NCBI GenBank assembly: GCA_024707365.1
Contig: JANPZV010000005.1
Span: 1,674,001-1,738,000, forward strand
Source: Terricaulis sp.
GTDB taxonomy: Bacteria > Pseudomonadota > Alphaproteobacteria > Caulobacterales > Aquidulcibacteraceae
Direction of reading: 5' to 3'
DNA length: 64,000 nt
The position numbers were made by a program, and so were the translations under genes. This document shows, piece after piece, positions 55,141 to 64,000 of the stretch. The stretch's first letter is position 1. Each line of letters begins with the position of its first letter. The notes beneath the pieces are model-generated. The model did not search any database. It saw only the letters and a program-made list of their open reading frames with translations, and was not told the origin of the DNA.

Positions 55141-56393
55141 GCGCTCTCCGCCGCCAACGCTTCGGCGGCCAGCACGAATGATCCGCAGATCAGCACGCGC
55201 GGCGCAGGAAACTGCGCCGCGTTTTGCATGGCGGCGGCCAAGGTTGGCGCGTGCGTTGCTGAAATGCTTTCGAGCGGCGCATGCGCTTGGCTGAGCGGGA
55301 TGGCGATGATGTGATCCAAGCCTGGGCGCAAGGCGGATGCAAACGCGCCTGCATCCTTGCGCGCGCGCAAGGCCACGATGGCGATGTTGGTTCCGCCGCG
55401 CCGCGCCTTCATCTCAGCCATCGCCCGCGCCAGCGCCGCGCCTGCGTGCGCATTGTGCCCGCCATCGATCCAGACCTCGCCGCCTAAAGCGCGGATTGGC
55501 GCGGAAAATCCGCCGCGCGTCAGCGGCTGCAATCGGCCCGGCCAGTGCACGCGGGCGACGCCTTGCGCGAACGCATCGTCACTGATCTCGCCCCAGGCCA
55601 TCAAAGCGGCGCAGGCAAGGCCCGCATTGTCGATCTGATGTGCGCCCGCCAGCGCGGGCAGGGGCAGATCCAGCGCGCGCGTTTCAGTCTGCACCACAAG
55701 CCGGCCGTGCGAGGCGTAGGCATCCCATTCCACGCCCGCGCGCAAAAGCGGCGCGCCGATTTCGCCCGCGCGCGTTTCGATCACCGCCATCGCCTCGGGC
55801 GCTTGGCGTGCGATGATGGCGGGTGTTCCGGGCTTTAGGATGCCGGCCTTGTGCGCGGCGATGGCTGCAAGCGATCCGCCCAGCGCATCCTGATGATCGA
55901 GCCCGATCGGGGTGATGACGCTGAGCGCCGGCGCGGCGATCACATTGCTGGAATCGTCGCGCCCGCCCATGCCGGCTTCGAGCAGCACAAGATCGGCCGG
56001 CGTTTCGCTGAACAGCACAAAGGCGGCGGCGATCTGCGCATCGAAATGCGTGAGCGCCGCATCCGCATGCGCCACGCGCGCGGCGGCGGCGATCAGCGCG
56101 TCATCGGAAACGGGTTCGCCCGCGATCGCGAAGCGCTCATTCAGCGCCCAAAGGTGCGGCTTGGTGAAGGCGTGCGCGCCTAGCCCCGCCGCTTCCGCGA
56201 TGGCGCGCATGAAGGCGATTGTGGAGCCTTTGCCGTTGGCGCCGGCCACATGAATGAGCGGCGCCAGCTTGTTTTGCGGATCGCCCAGCTTGCGAAGCGC
56301 GGCGCGCAGGCGCGCGAGATCAAACGCCTTGCCGTGCCCGAACTCGGGCCCGAACAGGCGTTCAAACGCTTCGCTTGAGGGATCGTGGCTCAT
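55137..56393 (-). CDS. folC: folylpolyglutamate synthase/dihydrofolate synthase
   Basis: The 418-residue ligase adds glutamate to dihydropteroate and folates. It begins with RLFGPEFGHGKAFDLARLRA and has the ATP loop in LIHVAGANGKGSTIAFMRAI. TKPHLWALNERFAIAGEPVS, LVLLEAGMGGRDDSSNVIAA (the signature, normally LxVGLGGRxDxTN), ITPIGLDHQDALGGSLAAIA and VWIDGGHNAHAG follow. The frame is intact. It is convergent with trxA. Confidence 0.94.
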   Translation of the reverse strand: MSHDPSSEAFERLFGPEFGHGKAFDLARLRAALRKLGDPQNKLAPLIHVAGANGKGSTIAFMRAIAEAAGLGAHAFTKPHLWALNERFAIAGEPVSDDALIAAAARVAHADAALTHFDAQIAAAFVLFSETPADLVLLEAGMGGRDDSSNVIAAPALSVITPIGLDHQDALGGSLAAIAAHKAGILKPGTPAIIARQAPEAMAVIETRAGEIGAPLLRAGVEWDAYASHGRLVVQTETRALDLPLPALAGAHQIDNAGLACAALMAWGEISDDAFAQGVARVHWPGRLQPLTRGGFSAPIRALGGEVWIDGGHNAHAGAALARAMAEMKARRGGTNIAIVALRARKDAGAFASALRPGLDHIIAIPLSQAHAPLESISATHAPTLAAAMQNAAQFPAPRVLICGSFVLAAEALAAESA

Positions 56394-56431
56394 GCAAGCA
56401 AGCCGGGCGCGTGAAGCAAGATAAGGCGCGC

Positions 56432-56574
56432 GCCCCTCCCCTTGAGGGAGAGGGGCAGGGGGCGGGGTGAAGCTCCGTCGAAGCAGAATTTGGCGCGACG
56501 TGGTTTAGGCAAACCTTTGAACATCGAGGTTCACCCCGCCCCCCAACCCCCTCCCCCAAGGGGAGGGGGAGCAA
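56432..56574. repeat. long C/G-rich inverted repeat between folC and dapD
   Basis: CCCCTCCCCTTGAGGGAGAG and GCAGGGGGCGGGGTGAA at the left face TTCACCCCGCCCCCCAACCC and CTCCCCCAAGGGGAGGGGG at the right, with a loop of about 60 bases. Each half is itself a hairpin. It nearly fills the intergenic gap and may serve as terminator for dapD read leftward, with the folC promoter alongside. Confidence 0.7.
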
Positions 56575-56577
56575 TGC

Positions 56578-57423
56578 CTAATCACGCAAGAGCTCGTTGA
56601 CCCCGGTTTTCGCCCGCGTCTGCGCATCTACGCGCTTGACGATCACCACGCACGCGAGGCTAGGCCCGCCCTTGGGATCGGGCAGCGAGCCCGGCACCAC
56701 CACCGAATAGGCCGGCACCTCGCCGCGCGTGATCTCGCCGGTGGCGCGATCAACGATCTTGGTGCTTTGCGAAATGAACGTGCCCATCGCCAGCACCGCG
56801 CCCTCACGCACGATCACGCCTTCGGCGACCTCGGAGCGCGCGCCGATGAAGCAGCCGTCCTCGATGATCGTGGGATTGGCTTGCAGCGGCTCAAGCACGC
56901 CGCCAATGCCGGCGCCGCCGCTTAGGTGCACGTTTTTGCCGATCTGTGCGCAGGAGCCGACCGTCGCCCAGGTATCCACCATCGTCCCTTCATCGACGAA
57001 CGCGCCGATATTCACAAAGCTCGGCATCAGCACGACGTTCTTGCCGATGAACGCCCCGCGCCGCGCGACAGCGCCAGGCACGGCGCGGAAACCGGCTTGC
57101 TCAAACGCGGCGGCGTCCCAACCGTGAAATTTGGTGGGCACTTTATCCCAATAGGGGCCGGGCGTTGCATCGCCATTGCCGCCGGCGAGGCCAAGCAGCG
57201 CGTTCGCGTTGGTGCGGAAGGAAAGCAGCACGGCTTTCTTAAGCCATTGATGCGTCACCCACGCGCCATCGGCTTCACGCGCCGCCACGCGCGCCGCGCC
57301 GCTATCGAGCAGGTGAAGCGCCGCTTCGATGGCCTCCACGTCAGCGCCTTTGCTGGCGGGCGTGAGCTCGGTGCGCCGCTCCCAGGCGGCTTCGATGGCG
57401 GCGGAAAGATCAGAATGTGTCAT
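56578..57423 (-). CDS. dapD: tetrahydrodipicolinate N-succinyltransferase
   Basis: The 281-residue left-handed beta-helix enzyme succinylates tetrahydrodipicolinate in the DAP/lysine pathway. It has the hexapeptide repeats ([80 protein letters not shown]) and [20 protein letters not shown]. Start ATG 57423 gives the normal N-terminus [17 protein letters not shown]. With lysA and argH/argB elsewhere in the window it covers parts of lysine and arginine synthesis. Frame intact. Confidence 0.96.
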   Translation of the reverse strand: MTHSDLSAAIEAAWERRTELTPASKGADVEAIEAALHLLDSGAARVAAREADGAWVTHQWLKKAVLLSFRTNANALLGLAGGNGDATPGPYWDKVPTKFHGWDAAAFEQAGFRAVPGAVARRGAFIGKNVVLMPSFVNIGAFVDEGTMVDTWATVGSCAQIGKNVHLSGGAGIGGVLEPLQANPTIIEDGCFIGARSEVAEGVIVREGAVLAMGTFISQSTKIVDRATGEITRGEVPAYSVVVPGSLPDPKGGPSLACVVIVKRVDAQTRAKTGVNELLRD

Positions 57424-57459
57424 GGCCGCTGAGCTAGCGCGTTTTGCCGGCAAGGCCAA

Positions 57460-58099
57460 TCAGGCGGCGGCGAGATAATCGCGCAAATAGGCTTTCACAT
57501 CGCTGAAATGGTGATCGAGATAGGCTGGCCGCGGCTCAGGATGCACGGCGCCCACCAGCACCGTCTCAAACCCGAGCGCATGCGCGGGCTCGAGGTTTTT
57601 CAGCGTATCCTCCACCAGCACCGCCTCGCGCGGATCAAGCCCGCAAGCAGCGATCAGGCGCTCATAGGCGGCGGGCTCTGGCTTGGGGATGAAGCCTGCG
57701 TCTTCCATATCGAACACGCGCTCGAAATGTGCATCGAGGCCAAGCGCCTTGAGCGCGCGCTGGCCATGGCCGCCGCCGCCATTGGTGAACACAATGCGCC
57801 GCCCCGGCAGCCGCGCGATCAGCGCCGCAAGCTCGGCGTCCGGTTCGAGCACGCGGTAATCGACATTGTGCACATCATCCATGAAATCGCGCGCATCGAC
57901 GCCGTGATGCTGGGAGAGCCCCTTCACCGTCGCGCCGTACTGATGGAAATAGCGCTCGCGCACGATCAGCGCCTCCTCGGCGCTGATGGAAAGCGCGCGC
58001 GATATAGGCCGTCATCCGCTCGCCGATCGCGTCATAGATTTCCGAGATCGGGTAGAGCGTGTTGTCGAGATCGAACACAAAAACGCGGCGGTCGCTCAT
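57460..58099 (-). CDS. HAD-type pyrimidine 5'-nucleotidase (frameshifted)
   Basis: The protein begins RRVFVFDLDNTLYPISEIYD, the HAD nucleophile motif (DxDNTLY). A frame change near 57998 joins EEALIVRERYFHQYGATVKG, VDARDFMDDVHNVDYRVLEP and RRIVFTNGGGGHGQRALKAL (motif II). KPEPAAYERLIAACGLDPRE (motif III Lys) and AVLVEDTLKNLEPAHALGF (motif IV acids) follow. This order matches the TIGR01993 pyrimidine 5'-nucleotidase group, which dephosphorylates UMP/CMP. About 213 residues. Overlaps the DUF1036 stop by four bases. Confidence 0.88.
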
Positions 58100-59256
58100 T
58101 GCGAAGGGCGATCCTGCTGGCTCGCCGCGGGCGGGGCAAAGCCGGGGCGGCCGCTCTCGCGCAGCGGGGCGTCGCGCCCGGCGGTGGCGCCTTGCGCGGC
58201 GCGCGCCGCTTCCCCCGGCGGGAGGAAATCGCGATCCTGAAAATCCACCACAAGCCCCGCGCGCTCGCGCGTGGAGATCGAGGTGAACAGCGCCGTGCCG
58301 TAATGGCGCGCTTCGCAGTTTTCGCGGCCAAGAATGGCGAAGCGCGAGGGGCTGGTGCAGAATGTTTCGCCTGGCGCTGCCAAAACGCGCGCGCCCTGAT
58401 TGGTGTCCATGCTGGCGTAGACGTAATAGCGCTCTTGCATCAGCGTTTCATCGATGGTGCGCACGCAGCCGCCGGGATTGAGCTGCCACCAGCCGCGGCT
58501 TTCCCAGCCTTCGCCGCGCCGGCGCGCCACGGCTGTCCAGAGCCGGCCGCTGGTGCGGTTGCAGAGGGTGAGGCCCACTTGTTCGGCGCGGCGGCGCGCG
58601 GCGGTTTCCAGCGCGTCGATCAATTGATCTTCGCTGGCGTTGGCGGCCAGGCGCGCGCTGGCGCGGAATTGGGCGATGGCCTGGGCGATGCGGCGCGGAT
58701 CGGCGCCGCGGCGGCCTTCGCCGATATCATAGCCCGCATCCGTCAGCAGCCGCTGCAGGCCCATGGCGCGCGCCCGCGCCATGGTGTAGGGCGTGGCTTC
58801 GGAGAAAGAGGTGCGCCAGGTGTCGCGCTTGTTGATCTGCACGCGGCGGAAGCGGCGCTCTTCATAGCCGCTGACGCTGCAATTGGGCGGGTTTTCGATG
58901 GAAAATTGCTGCTGCGGATCCACGCATAGCCGCGCATCGCCGCCCCATTGCCGCCGCCCGCCGCGATGGGCCGAGGAGGTGCGCGCGTAAAGATAGTGCG
59001 TGCCGCGCGCGAGCGGGGCGCCGACGGCGGTTTTGCATTCGCCGGGGCGCAGGCGTGTCCAGCCTTGCACGACGATGGCGCGGCCATCGGGGCGCCCGGT
59101 CGCGGCTTCAAGCACGTAGCCGGTTTCGTTGCAGACCTGCCAGCCGTTCTGCTGCTGTTGCGCTTCGGCGCGGCCGAGCACGAACAGCGCCGCGATCGCG
59201 GCGCACGCAGCAGCGGCGAGCGCGCCGAGCTTAATGAATGAGCGTGCCGGCGCCAT
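58096..59256 (-). CDS. DUF1036 family exported protein
   Basis: The 386-residue protein has an N-terminal membrane or signal segment ([20 protein letters not shown]) and two DUF1036 copies. Copy one is [40 protein letters not shown] and HYLYAR. Copy two is [40 protein letters not shown] and YYVYASMD. Conserved cysteines in each copy may pair. The linker carries a helical segment with [20 protein letters not shown], like a peptidoglycan-binding-type repeat. Its start lies inside the argB end (26-base overlap). Unknown periplasmic role. Confidence 0.85.
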   Translation of the reverse strand: MAPARSFIKLGALAAAACAAIAALFVLGRAEAQQQQNGWQVCNETGYVLEAATGRPDGRAIVVQGWTRLRPGECKTAVGAPLARGTHYLYARTSSAHRGGRRQWGGDARLCVDPQQQFSIENPPNCSVSGYEERRFRRVQINKRDTWRTSFSEATPYTMARARAMGLQRLLTDAGYDIGEGRRGADPRRIAQAIAQFRASARLAANASEDQLIDALETAARRRAEQVGLTLCNRTSGRLWTAVARRRGEGWESRGWWQLNPGGCVRTIDETLMQERYYVYASMDTNQGARVLAAPGETFCTSPSRFAILGRENCEARHYGTALFTSISTRERAGLVVDFQDRDFLPPGEAARAAQGATAGRDAPLRESGRPGFAPPAASQQDRPSQ

Positions 59257-60164
59257 GCTCAGTGAACAGCTCCATCAACAGCACATGATTTTGCCGGCCA
59301 TCGAGGATGACGGCCGCTTCAACGCCCGCTTCCAGCGCGGCGATGCAGGTTTGCAGTTTCGGGATCATGCCGCCCGTGGCGGTGCCGTTGGCGATCGCCT
59401 CGCGCGCATCATCGACCGACATTTCGCGGATCAGCTCGCCGTTTTTATCGAGCACGCCCGGAATGTCCGAAAGCAAGAGGAAGCGCTTGGCGCCCAGCGC
59501 GCCGGCCATGGCGCCGGCGGCGGTGTCGGCGTTGATGTTGTAGGTCTTGCCATCTTCGGCGACCCGATCGGGGCGATCACCGGCACGTAATCTTCCGGCG
59601 CGTTGATCAGCGCTTGCACAAGCGTGGGGTCAACATCCGTGGGCTCGCCCACGAGGCCCAGATCGATCACGCGCTCGATCATCGAGTCGGGATCCTTCTT
59701 CACGCGCACGGCTTTCTCCACCGTGATGAGGCGCGCGTCCTTGCCCGAAAGGCCAACCCCGCGCACATCCGCTTCGCGGCCCGCGGCGGTGATGAGATGC
59801 GCCAGCTCTTTGTTGACGCTGCCCGAAAGCACCATCTCCGCCACTTCCATCGTGTCGGGATCGGTGACGCGCAGGCCGTCGATGAATTCAGATTTCACGC
59901 CGGCCTTTTCCAACATGCGGGAGATTTGCGGCCCCCCGCCGTGCACGACGACAGGATGAATGCCCACCAGCTTCAACAACACGATGTCTGCGGCGAATTT
60001 GCGGGCGGTTTCGGTATCGCCCATGGCGTGGCCGCCATATTTCACCACCACCGTCTCGCGGTCATAGATTTGGATGAAGGGCAGGGCCTCCGCCAAGGTC
60101 TTGGCGGTGGCGAGGCCGTTCTCGAGCGCGGCCAGCGGGTTTTGGACGGAGGCTTGTTGGTCAC
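59231..60164 (-). CDS. argB: acetylglutamate kinase (frameshifted)
   Basis: The enzyme phosphorylates N-acetylglutamate in arginine synthesis. It has [60 protein letters not shown] and [10 protein letters not shown] frame change near 59560 then leads to [20 protein letters not shown] and [20 protein letters not shown]. The start is uncertain. GTG 60164 has TAGGAA upstream but needs another shift near 60140, while the in-frame reading has no start in the usual place. About 305 residues. It ends in TAA inside the DUF1036 leader. Confidence 0.92.
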
Positions 60165-60190
60165 CGGCGGTTCCTAAGCGGTTCGGGGGC

Positions 60191-60820
60191 TCACGCCAAG
60201 GCCGCGATCTCAGCCCGCAGCGCTTCAATCCCCAATCCTGTTTCGGATGAGGTGGCGATGATGATCGGATGCGCGGCCGGCCGTTTGGCGATGGCCGCCT
60301 GCGTGGCCGCCAAAGTCTCGGTCAATTCCGTGGCTTTGAGCTTATCGGCCTTGGTCAGCACGACCTGATAGATCACCGCCACGGTATCGAGGATTTCCAT
60401 GACATCCTTGTCATGCGGCTTCAGCCCGTGGCGCGCGTCCACCAAGAGGATCACGCGCTTCAGCTCGGGGCGGCCGCGCAGATAATCGCGCGTCAGCGCG
60501 CTCCAGCGCGCGATCTCGGTTTTCGGGGCCTTGGCGTAGCCAAAGCCGGGCAGATCCACGAGCCGCAGCACCTCGCCTAGCCGGAAGAAATTGAGCTCGC
60601 GCGTGCGCCCCGGCTCGGTGGAGGCGCGCGCCAGCTTGTTGCGCCCGGTCAACGCATTGATGAGGCTCGATTTGCCGACATTGGAGCGCCCCGCGAACGC
60701 GATCTCGGCCACATCGCCCGCCGGCAGATTGTCCAGCGCCGTCACGCCGCGCTCAAACGCGACCGGCCCGGCAAAGAGGAGCCGCCCCGCTTCAATCCGC
60801 TCTGCTTGGTCTTGGTCCAT
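60191..60820 (-). CDS. engB: ribosome biogenesis GTPase EngB/YihA
   Basis: The 209-residue GTPase assists large-subunit assembly. It has G1 in IAFAGRSNVGKSSLINALTG, switch text ASTEPGRTRELNFF, G3 in LRLVDLPGFGYAKAPKTEI and G4 in YQVVLTKADKLKATELTETL. Near the end, IIIATSSETGLGIEALRAEI carries G5. Start ATG 60820 (MDQDQAERIEAGRLLFAGPV) is standard. It lies 26 bases before argB on the same strand. In relatives yidC usually comes directly before engB; here a plus-strand gene intervenes. Confidence 0.95.
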   Translation of the reverse strand: MDQDQAERIEAGRLLFAGPVAFERGVTALDNLPAGDVAEIAFAGRSNVGKSSLINALTGRNKLARASTEPGRTRELNFFRLGEVLRLVDLPGFGYAKAPKTEIARWSALTRDYLRGRPELKRVILLVDARHGLKPHDKDVMEILDTVAVIYQVVLTKADKLKATELTETLAATQAAIAKRPAAHPIIIATSSETGLGIEALRAEIAALA

Positions 60821-60914
60821 GGTCTCTCGATCTCGGTGGTCGCTTAACCCAGGGTTACGCCTGTTTCGACTCGGCTTAGCGTCGCGGCAAAGAACAAAGA
60901 TAAGGGAGGCTGCC

Positions 60915-61946
60915 TTGCAAGAACTCGTTGTAGGCGAGGTTGTTGGCGCGCACGCGCGGATTGCGCTCATTCGTTTCGAAAACGGTCAAATGGAGATCGT
61001 CGGCCAGGCGCGGTTCGAGCGCGGCGATTCCCAACAATTTGAGGAACGCATTCGCGCGTTTCTCGCCGGGTTCCCTGAGGCTGAGCGTGAGGCTGCGTTC
61101 GCGGTGGGCGGGCCGGTGGAAGGCCAGCACGCGCGCATCACCAGCGACAGCTTCGTGGTTTCCGCGCGCCAGTTGCAGCGCCGGCATGGCTTTTCCAGCG
61201 TGCTGCTCAAGAACGATTTTGTCGCCATGGCGCTCGGTTCGATGTTCTGCCCGGCGGAGGCGTTTTCGACCGTGGCCGAGGGCGCGGGCGATGCGGAATC
61301 GGCCATCGTGACGGTCGGCCCCAATGCGGGGCTCGGCATGGCGATCCTGCAGAAGATCGACGGCCGCTGGCAGGCGTTCGAGAGCGAAGGCGGGCATCAA
61401 GCCTACGCCGCGTGCGATCTCGATGAGATGGAGTTGTGGCGCGCGCTGCTGCCTGGGCGCAATTACATCACCTTCGAGGATGTGATCAGCGCCGAAGGCG
61501 TGAGCGCGGGCTATCGCGTGTTTGCGCAGCAAAGCGGCGAGCGCGCGGTGCTGCAAAATTTTGAAGAGGTGGTCGCAGCGGCGCTTGCGGGTGCGTCGCC
61601 GGCGGCGGTGAAGGCGTGCCAAGTGGCGGCGCGCAGCTTGGCGACATTCGCGGGCGATGCGTGCCTTGCCGCCGGCGCGCGCGGGGGCGTTGTCATCGCC
61701 GGGGCGCTGGCCAAGGCGCTTTCGCCGTTCCTGCATGATCCGGGTGTTGTGCAGCGCTTCCGCCGCCGCGGGCCGATGACGCTTTACGTGGCCGACATTC
61801 CGATGCGCCTGCTCGAAGACGATAGCGCGGTGTGGCGCGGGCTGGCGCATGCGGTGCGCTATGCCGAGCAGGGCGGGGTGGCCGCGCGCGCTTGGCCGGC
61901 AGGCGCGGCGCGCGCATCGATGAACGCGCCGCTCCTGCGCAGCTGA
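60915..61946 (+). CDS. glucokinase-family protein with altered phosphate loop
   Basis: The 343-residue protein starts at TTG 60915 with a strong AAGGGAGG upstream and reads MQELVVGEVVGAHARIALIR. In glucokinases (Glk) this loop is GDxGGTNARxAL; here it is GEVVGAHARIAL. Downstream Glk motifs are closer to normal: VLLKNDFVAMALGSMF (catalytic Asp), VTVGPNAGLGMAILQKI, FESEGGHQAYAACDLDEMEL, FEDVISAEGVSAGYRVFAQQ and GARGGVVIAGALAKALSPFL. So the fold is clear, but ATP or sugar specificity may differ. It sits between yidC and engB on the opposite strand. Confidence 0.8.
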   Translation: MQELVVGEVVGAHARIALIRFENGQMEIVGQARFERGDSQQFEERIRAFLAGFPEAEREAAFAVGGPVEGQHARITSDSFVVSARQLQRRHGFSSVLLKNDFVAMALGSMFCPAEAFSTVAEGAGDAESAIVTVGPNAGLGMAILQKIDGRWQAFESEGGHQAYAACDLDEMELWRALLPGRNYITFEDVISAEGVSAGYRVFAQQSGERAVLQNFEEVVAAALAGASPAAVKACQVAARSLATFAGDACLAAGARGGVVIAGALAKALSPFLHDPGVVQRFRRRGPMTLYVADIPMRLLEDDSAVWRGLAHAVRYAEQGGVAARAWPAGAARASMNAPLLRS

Positions 61947-61947
61947 G

Positions 61948-63833
61948 CTATTTCGTCGGCGCGGGCTTATCTTTGTCTTTGCCGAAATGCTTTTTGAGGA
62001 AGAGGTCAAATTGCGTCTCCACGCCCTGGCGGCGCGAGATCACATATTGCTGCAGGATCGACAGCGTGTTCGAGCATGTCCAGTAGATCACAAGCCCTGC
62101 CGCAAAGCCTGAGAACAGGATCGTGAACACAAACGGCAGCAGCCCGAAAATCTGCTTCTGGATCGGATCGGTGGGCGGGGGCGAAAGCGCCTGCAGCATC
62201 CACATGGAAACCCCATAGAGGATCGGCCAAGCGCCGATCACCAGCATGGAGCCGATCAGCGGGATCGAGGCGGGATCGAACGGCAACAGCCCAAACAGAT
62301 TGAAGATCGAGGTGGGATCGCGTGCGGAAAGATCCTGGATCCAGCCGAAGAACGGCGCATGCCGCATCTCGATCGTCACCGTCAGCGTTTTATAGAGCGC
62401 GTAAAACACCGGGATCTGCAAAAGGATCGGCACGCAGCCGGCCACCGGATTGATCTTCTCGGTTTGATAGAGCTTCAGCATTTCCTGCTGCTGGCGCTGC
62501 TTATCGGCGGCGTAGCGCTCCTGAATATCCTTCATCTTGGGCTGCAGCCCGCGCATCTTCGCCATCGCCTTGAACGATTGGTAGACCAGCGGAAACAGCA
62601 GCGCCTTGATGACGATGGTGGAGAGCAGAATGGCGATGCCGAAATTGCCGGCCCATTGGCCGAGCGGATGCAGCAGCATCAGGAAGAACGGCCGCGTCAG
62701 AAACCAGAACATGCCCCAATCGATCGCCCAATCGAAGCGCGGGATCGGCTGGCCGCCGTCTTCGCCCTTCTCATAGGCTTGCAGCAGCTCCACCTCTTTG
62801 AGCCCGCATAGAAACGCTGCGTGTAGGTGATTTCACCGCCCGCTGCGGCCTCGCGCCATTGGCCGCGATAGGCGGCGCGATAATCGTTGCGATTGTTTTC
62901 CGGGCGCGCGTCGTAAAACGCCGAATAGCGCTCGGCCTGATCGGGCACCATGGCCGCGAGCCAATAATGCTCGGTGATGCCGAACCAGCCGCCTTGGCCC
63001 TGGCGCTCTTCAATCCGTTCGTTCTCGCCGGCGCGGCCGCGCGCTTTTCGCGCGCGTGCTTATCGGCGTTGCTGAACGTCACATGCTCGTATTGCTCGCC
63101 GAACACGCCGATCAGGCCCTGATGCACGATCGGATTGTTGCGATAATTTTCCGGCATGCCCTGGCGGCGCACCACGCCGAACGGGCGCACCGAAATCGTC
63201 GCCCCGCCCGCATTGCGCACCACATCGGTGATGGTGAACATGTAATGCTCGTCCACCGAAATCGTGCGCTCGACGGAAACGCCGTTCGCGCCGTTCAGCG
63301 TCAGCGTCACTGGTGTTTGCGGCGTCAGCCGCGCGCCTTCTGGCGCGCTCCAGGCCGTATCGGCGCCCGCGATCGTTGCGGTGTCTGAGCCCGATTGCAG
63401 CTCCCAGCCGAAGAAGGCGTCATGGCCGTATTCGCTGTTGATCGGCGAAAGCAGCGTCACCTCGCCCGAAGCCGGATCGCGCTGCTTGTGATAATTGATG
63501 AGGCTCAAATCATCGAAGCGCCCGCCATTGAGGGCGATGGCGCCCGCGCGCCGTCGGTGTTTCGATGACGATGCGCCCGCCCGCGCCGTTGGCGGCCACT
63601 GCTTGCTCACGCGTCACCGGGCCCGCAGGCGCGGCCGGGGCGCGCCCTTCGGCGATCTGTTCGGCTTCCTGCGCGGCGCGGGTTTCTTCCACCGCGGCGC
63701 GTTCAGCCAGCGCCCGTTCGCGCGCGGGCGCGTTGTAGAAAAATTCAAAGCCCAAGAAGATCGCCAGCGAGAGGCCGATGGCGAGAAAGACGTTGCGCGT
63801 GTCTTGGGGCTCCGGGCCGCCGCGGTATGCCAT
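61948..63833 (-). CDS. yidC: membrane protein insertase YidC (three frameshifts)
   Basis: YidC inserts proteins into the inner membrane with or without SecYEG. From ATG 63833 comes the first helix (NVFLAIGLSLAIFLGFEFFY) and a Glu/Ala linker. The large periplasmic beta domain has SPINSEYGHDAFFGWELQSG and NAGGATISVRPFGVVRRQG. The conserved C-terminal helices are IAILLSTIVIKALLFPLVYQ, QTEKINPVAGCVPILLQIPV and VIYWTCSNTLSILQQYVISR. Frame changes fall near 63550, 63045 and 62800. About 628 residues. It starts 5 bases after the rnpA stop, with no yidD gene between. Confidence 0.94.
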
Positions 63834-63838
63834 GAGGT

Positions 63839-64000
63839 TCAGTCGCTTTCGCTGGAGCGTTTGGGGGATCGCGCGGCGCGCGGGCCGGCTTCAAGATCGG
63901 CGCGGAGCCTTATCAACGCGCTCTTAAGATCGTCAAGCAAAGCGGGCCAGGGGGCGTCCGGGGTGGATCGTCGCGCCACCAGCACGTAATCGGCGCCGGG
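63839..64000 (-). CDS. rnpA: ribonuclease P protein component, C-terminal part (cut by window edge)
   Basis: The reading open at the window's right edge ends GADYVLVARRSTPDAPWPAL, then LDDLKSALIRLRADLEAGPR and a Ser/Arg tail to TGA at 63839-63841. GxDYVLIAR followed by a leucine-rich helix is the RnpA C-terminus, and the position just before yidC is standard. 53 residues are visible. The catalytic RNA-binding part lies outside the window. Confidence 0.85.
   Translation of the reverse strand, partial: PGADYVLVARRSTPDAPWPALLDDLKSALIRLRADLEAGPRAARSPKRSSESD

Overview
This window is a stretch of ordinary chromosome from a high-GC alphaproteobacterium. Gene content (DUF4908, TIGR02302/DUF4175, DUF1036, DUF2125, AmgK-MurU recycling, tlpA beside argH/lysA, PII, EtfAB) fits the Caulobacterales/Hyphomonadaceae side, but that placement is inference. 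I recognise about 66 genes. I see no phage, integrase, transposase, rRNA, tRNA or CRISPR array.

Layout. 1-5.4 kb: an exported protein, a DUF4908 protein, glyoxalase II, a methyltransferase, PII and a DUF885 metallopeptidase. 5.4-8.3 kb: a translationally coupled metX-metW-DUF2235 operon on the minus strand. 8.4-10.2 kb: chorismate mutase and tyrA. 10.2-11.0 kb: a gene-poor gap full of palindromes with one possible small ORF. 11.0-15.0 kb: ftsE-ftsX-ydcF-plsC-DUF2125, overlapped like an operon. 15-20.3 kb: zinc-ribbon protein, phosphoribosyltransferase, GIY-YIG protein, a lipoprotein between twin repeats, and a large TIGR02302 membrane protein. 20.3-26.2 kb: argH-lptM-like-lysA, tlpA, GNAT, DUF938. 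26.3-29.9 kb: etfBA with a 3-hydroxyacyl-CoA dehydrogenase. 30-34.8 kb: serine hydrolase, a parDE toxin-antitoxin pair, pheA, an esterase and a lipoprotein. 34.8-46 kb: hybrid histidine kinase, kdsB, cytochrome c, MarR, MFS, M17 and M20 peptidases, TPR lipoprotein, ferredoxin and its reductase. 46-55.1 kb: tsaE-amgK-murU-addB-addA-trxA. 55.1-64 kb: folC, dapD, nucleotidase, DUF1036, argB, engB, glucokinase-like gene, yidC and the end of rnpA.

Two features dominate. First, about 23 genes, many of them normally essential (yidC, argB, plsC, etfA, pheA, addAB), are split by single-base shifts. Many sit in or near runs of the same base, which points to uncorrected sequencing indels, not to pseudogenes. 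I give these genes as whole loci with approximate frameshift positions. Second, at least five families of interspersed palindromic repeats sit between genes. In one family the outer TAAAGC/GCTTTA ends supply the stop codons of adjacent genes, and one copy of another family separates amgK from murU.

I found no convincing undescribed multigene system. The best leads are a MetX homologue whose nucleophile serine codon reads glycine, an FtsE whose Q-loop, signature, Walker B glutamate and H-loop histidine are all changed, the palindrome families and their relation to stop and start codons, and a DUF2235 hydrolase coupled to metXW.
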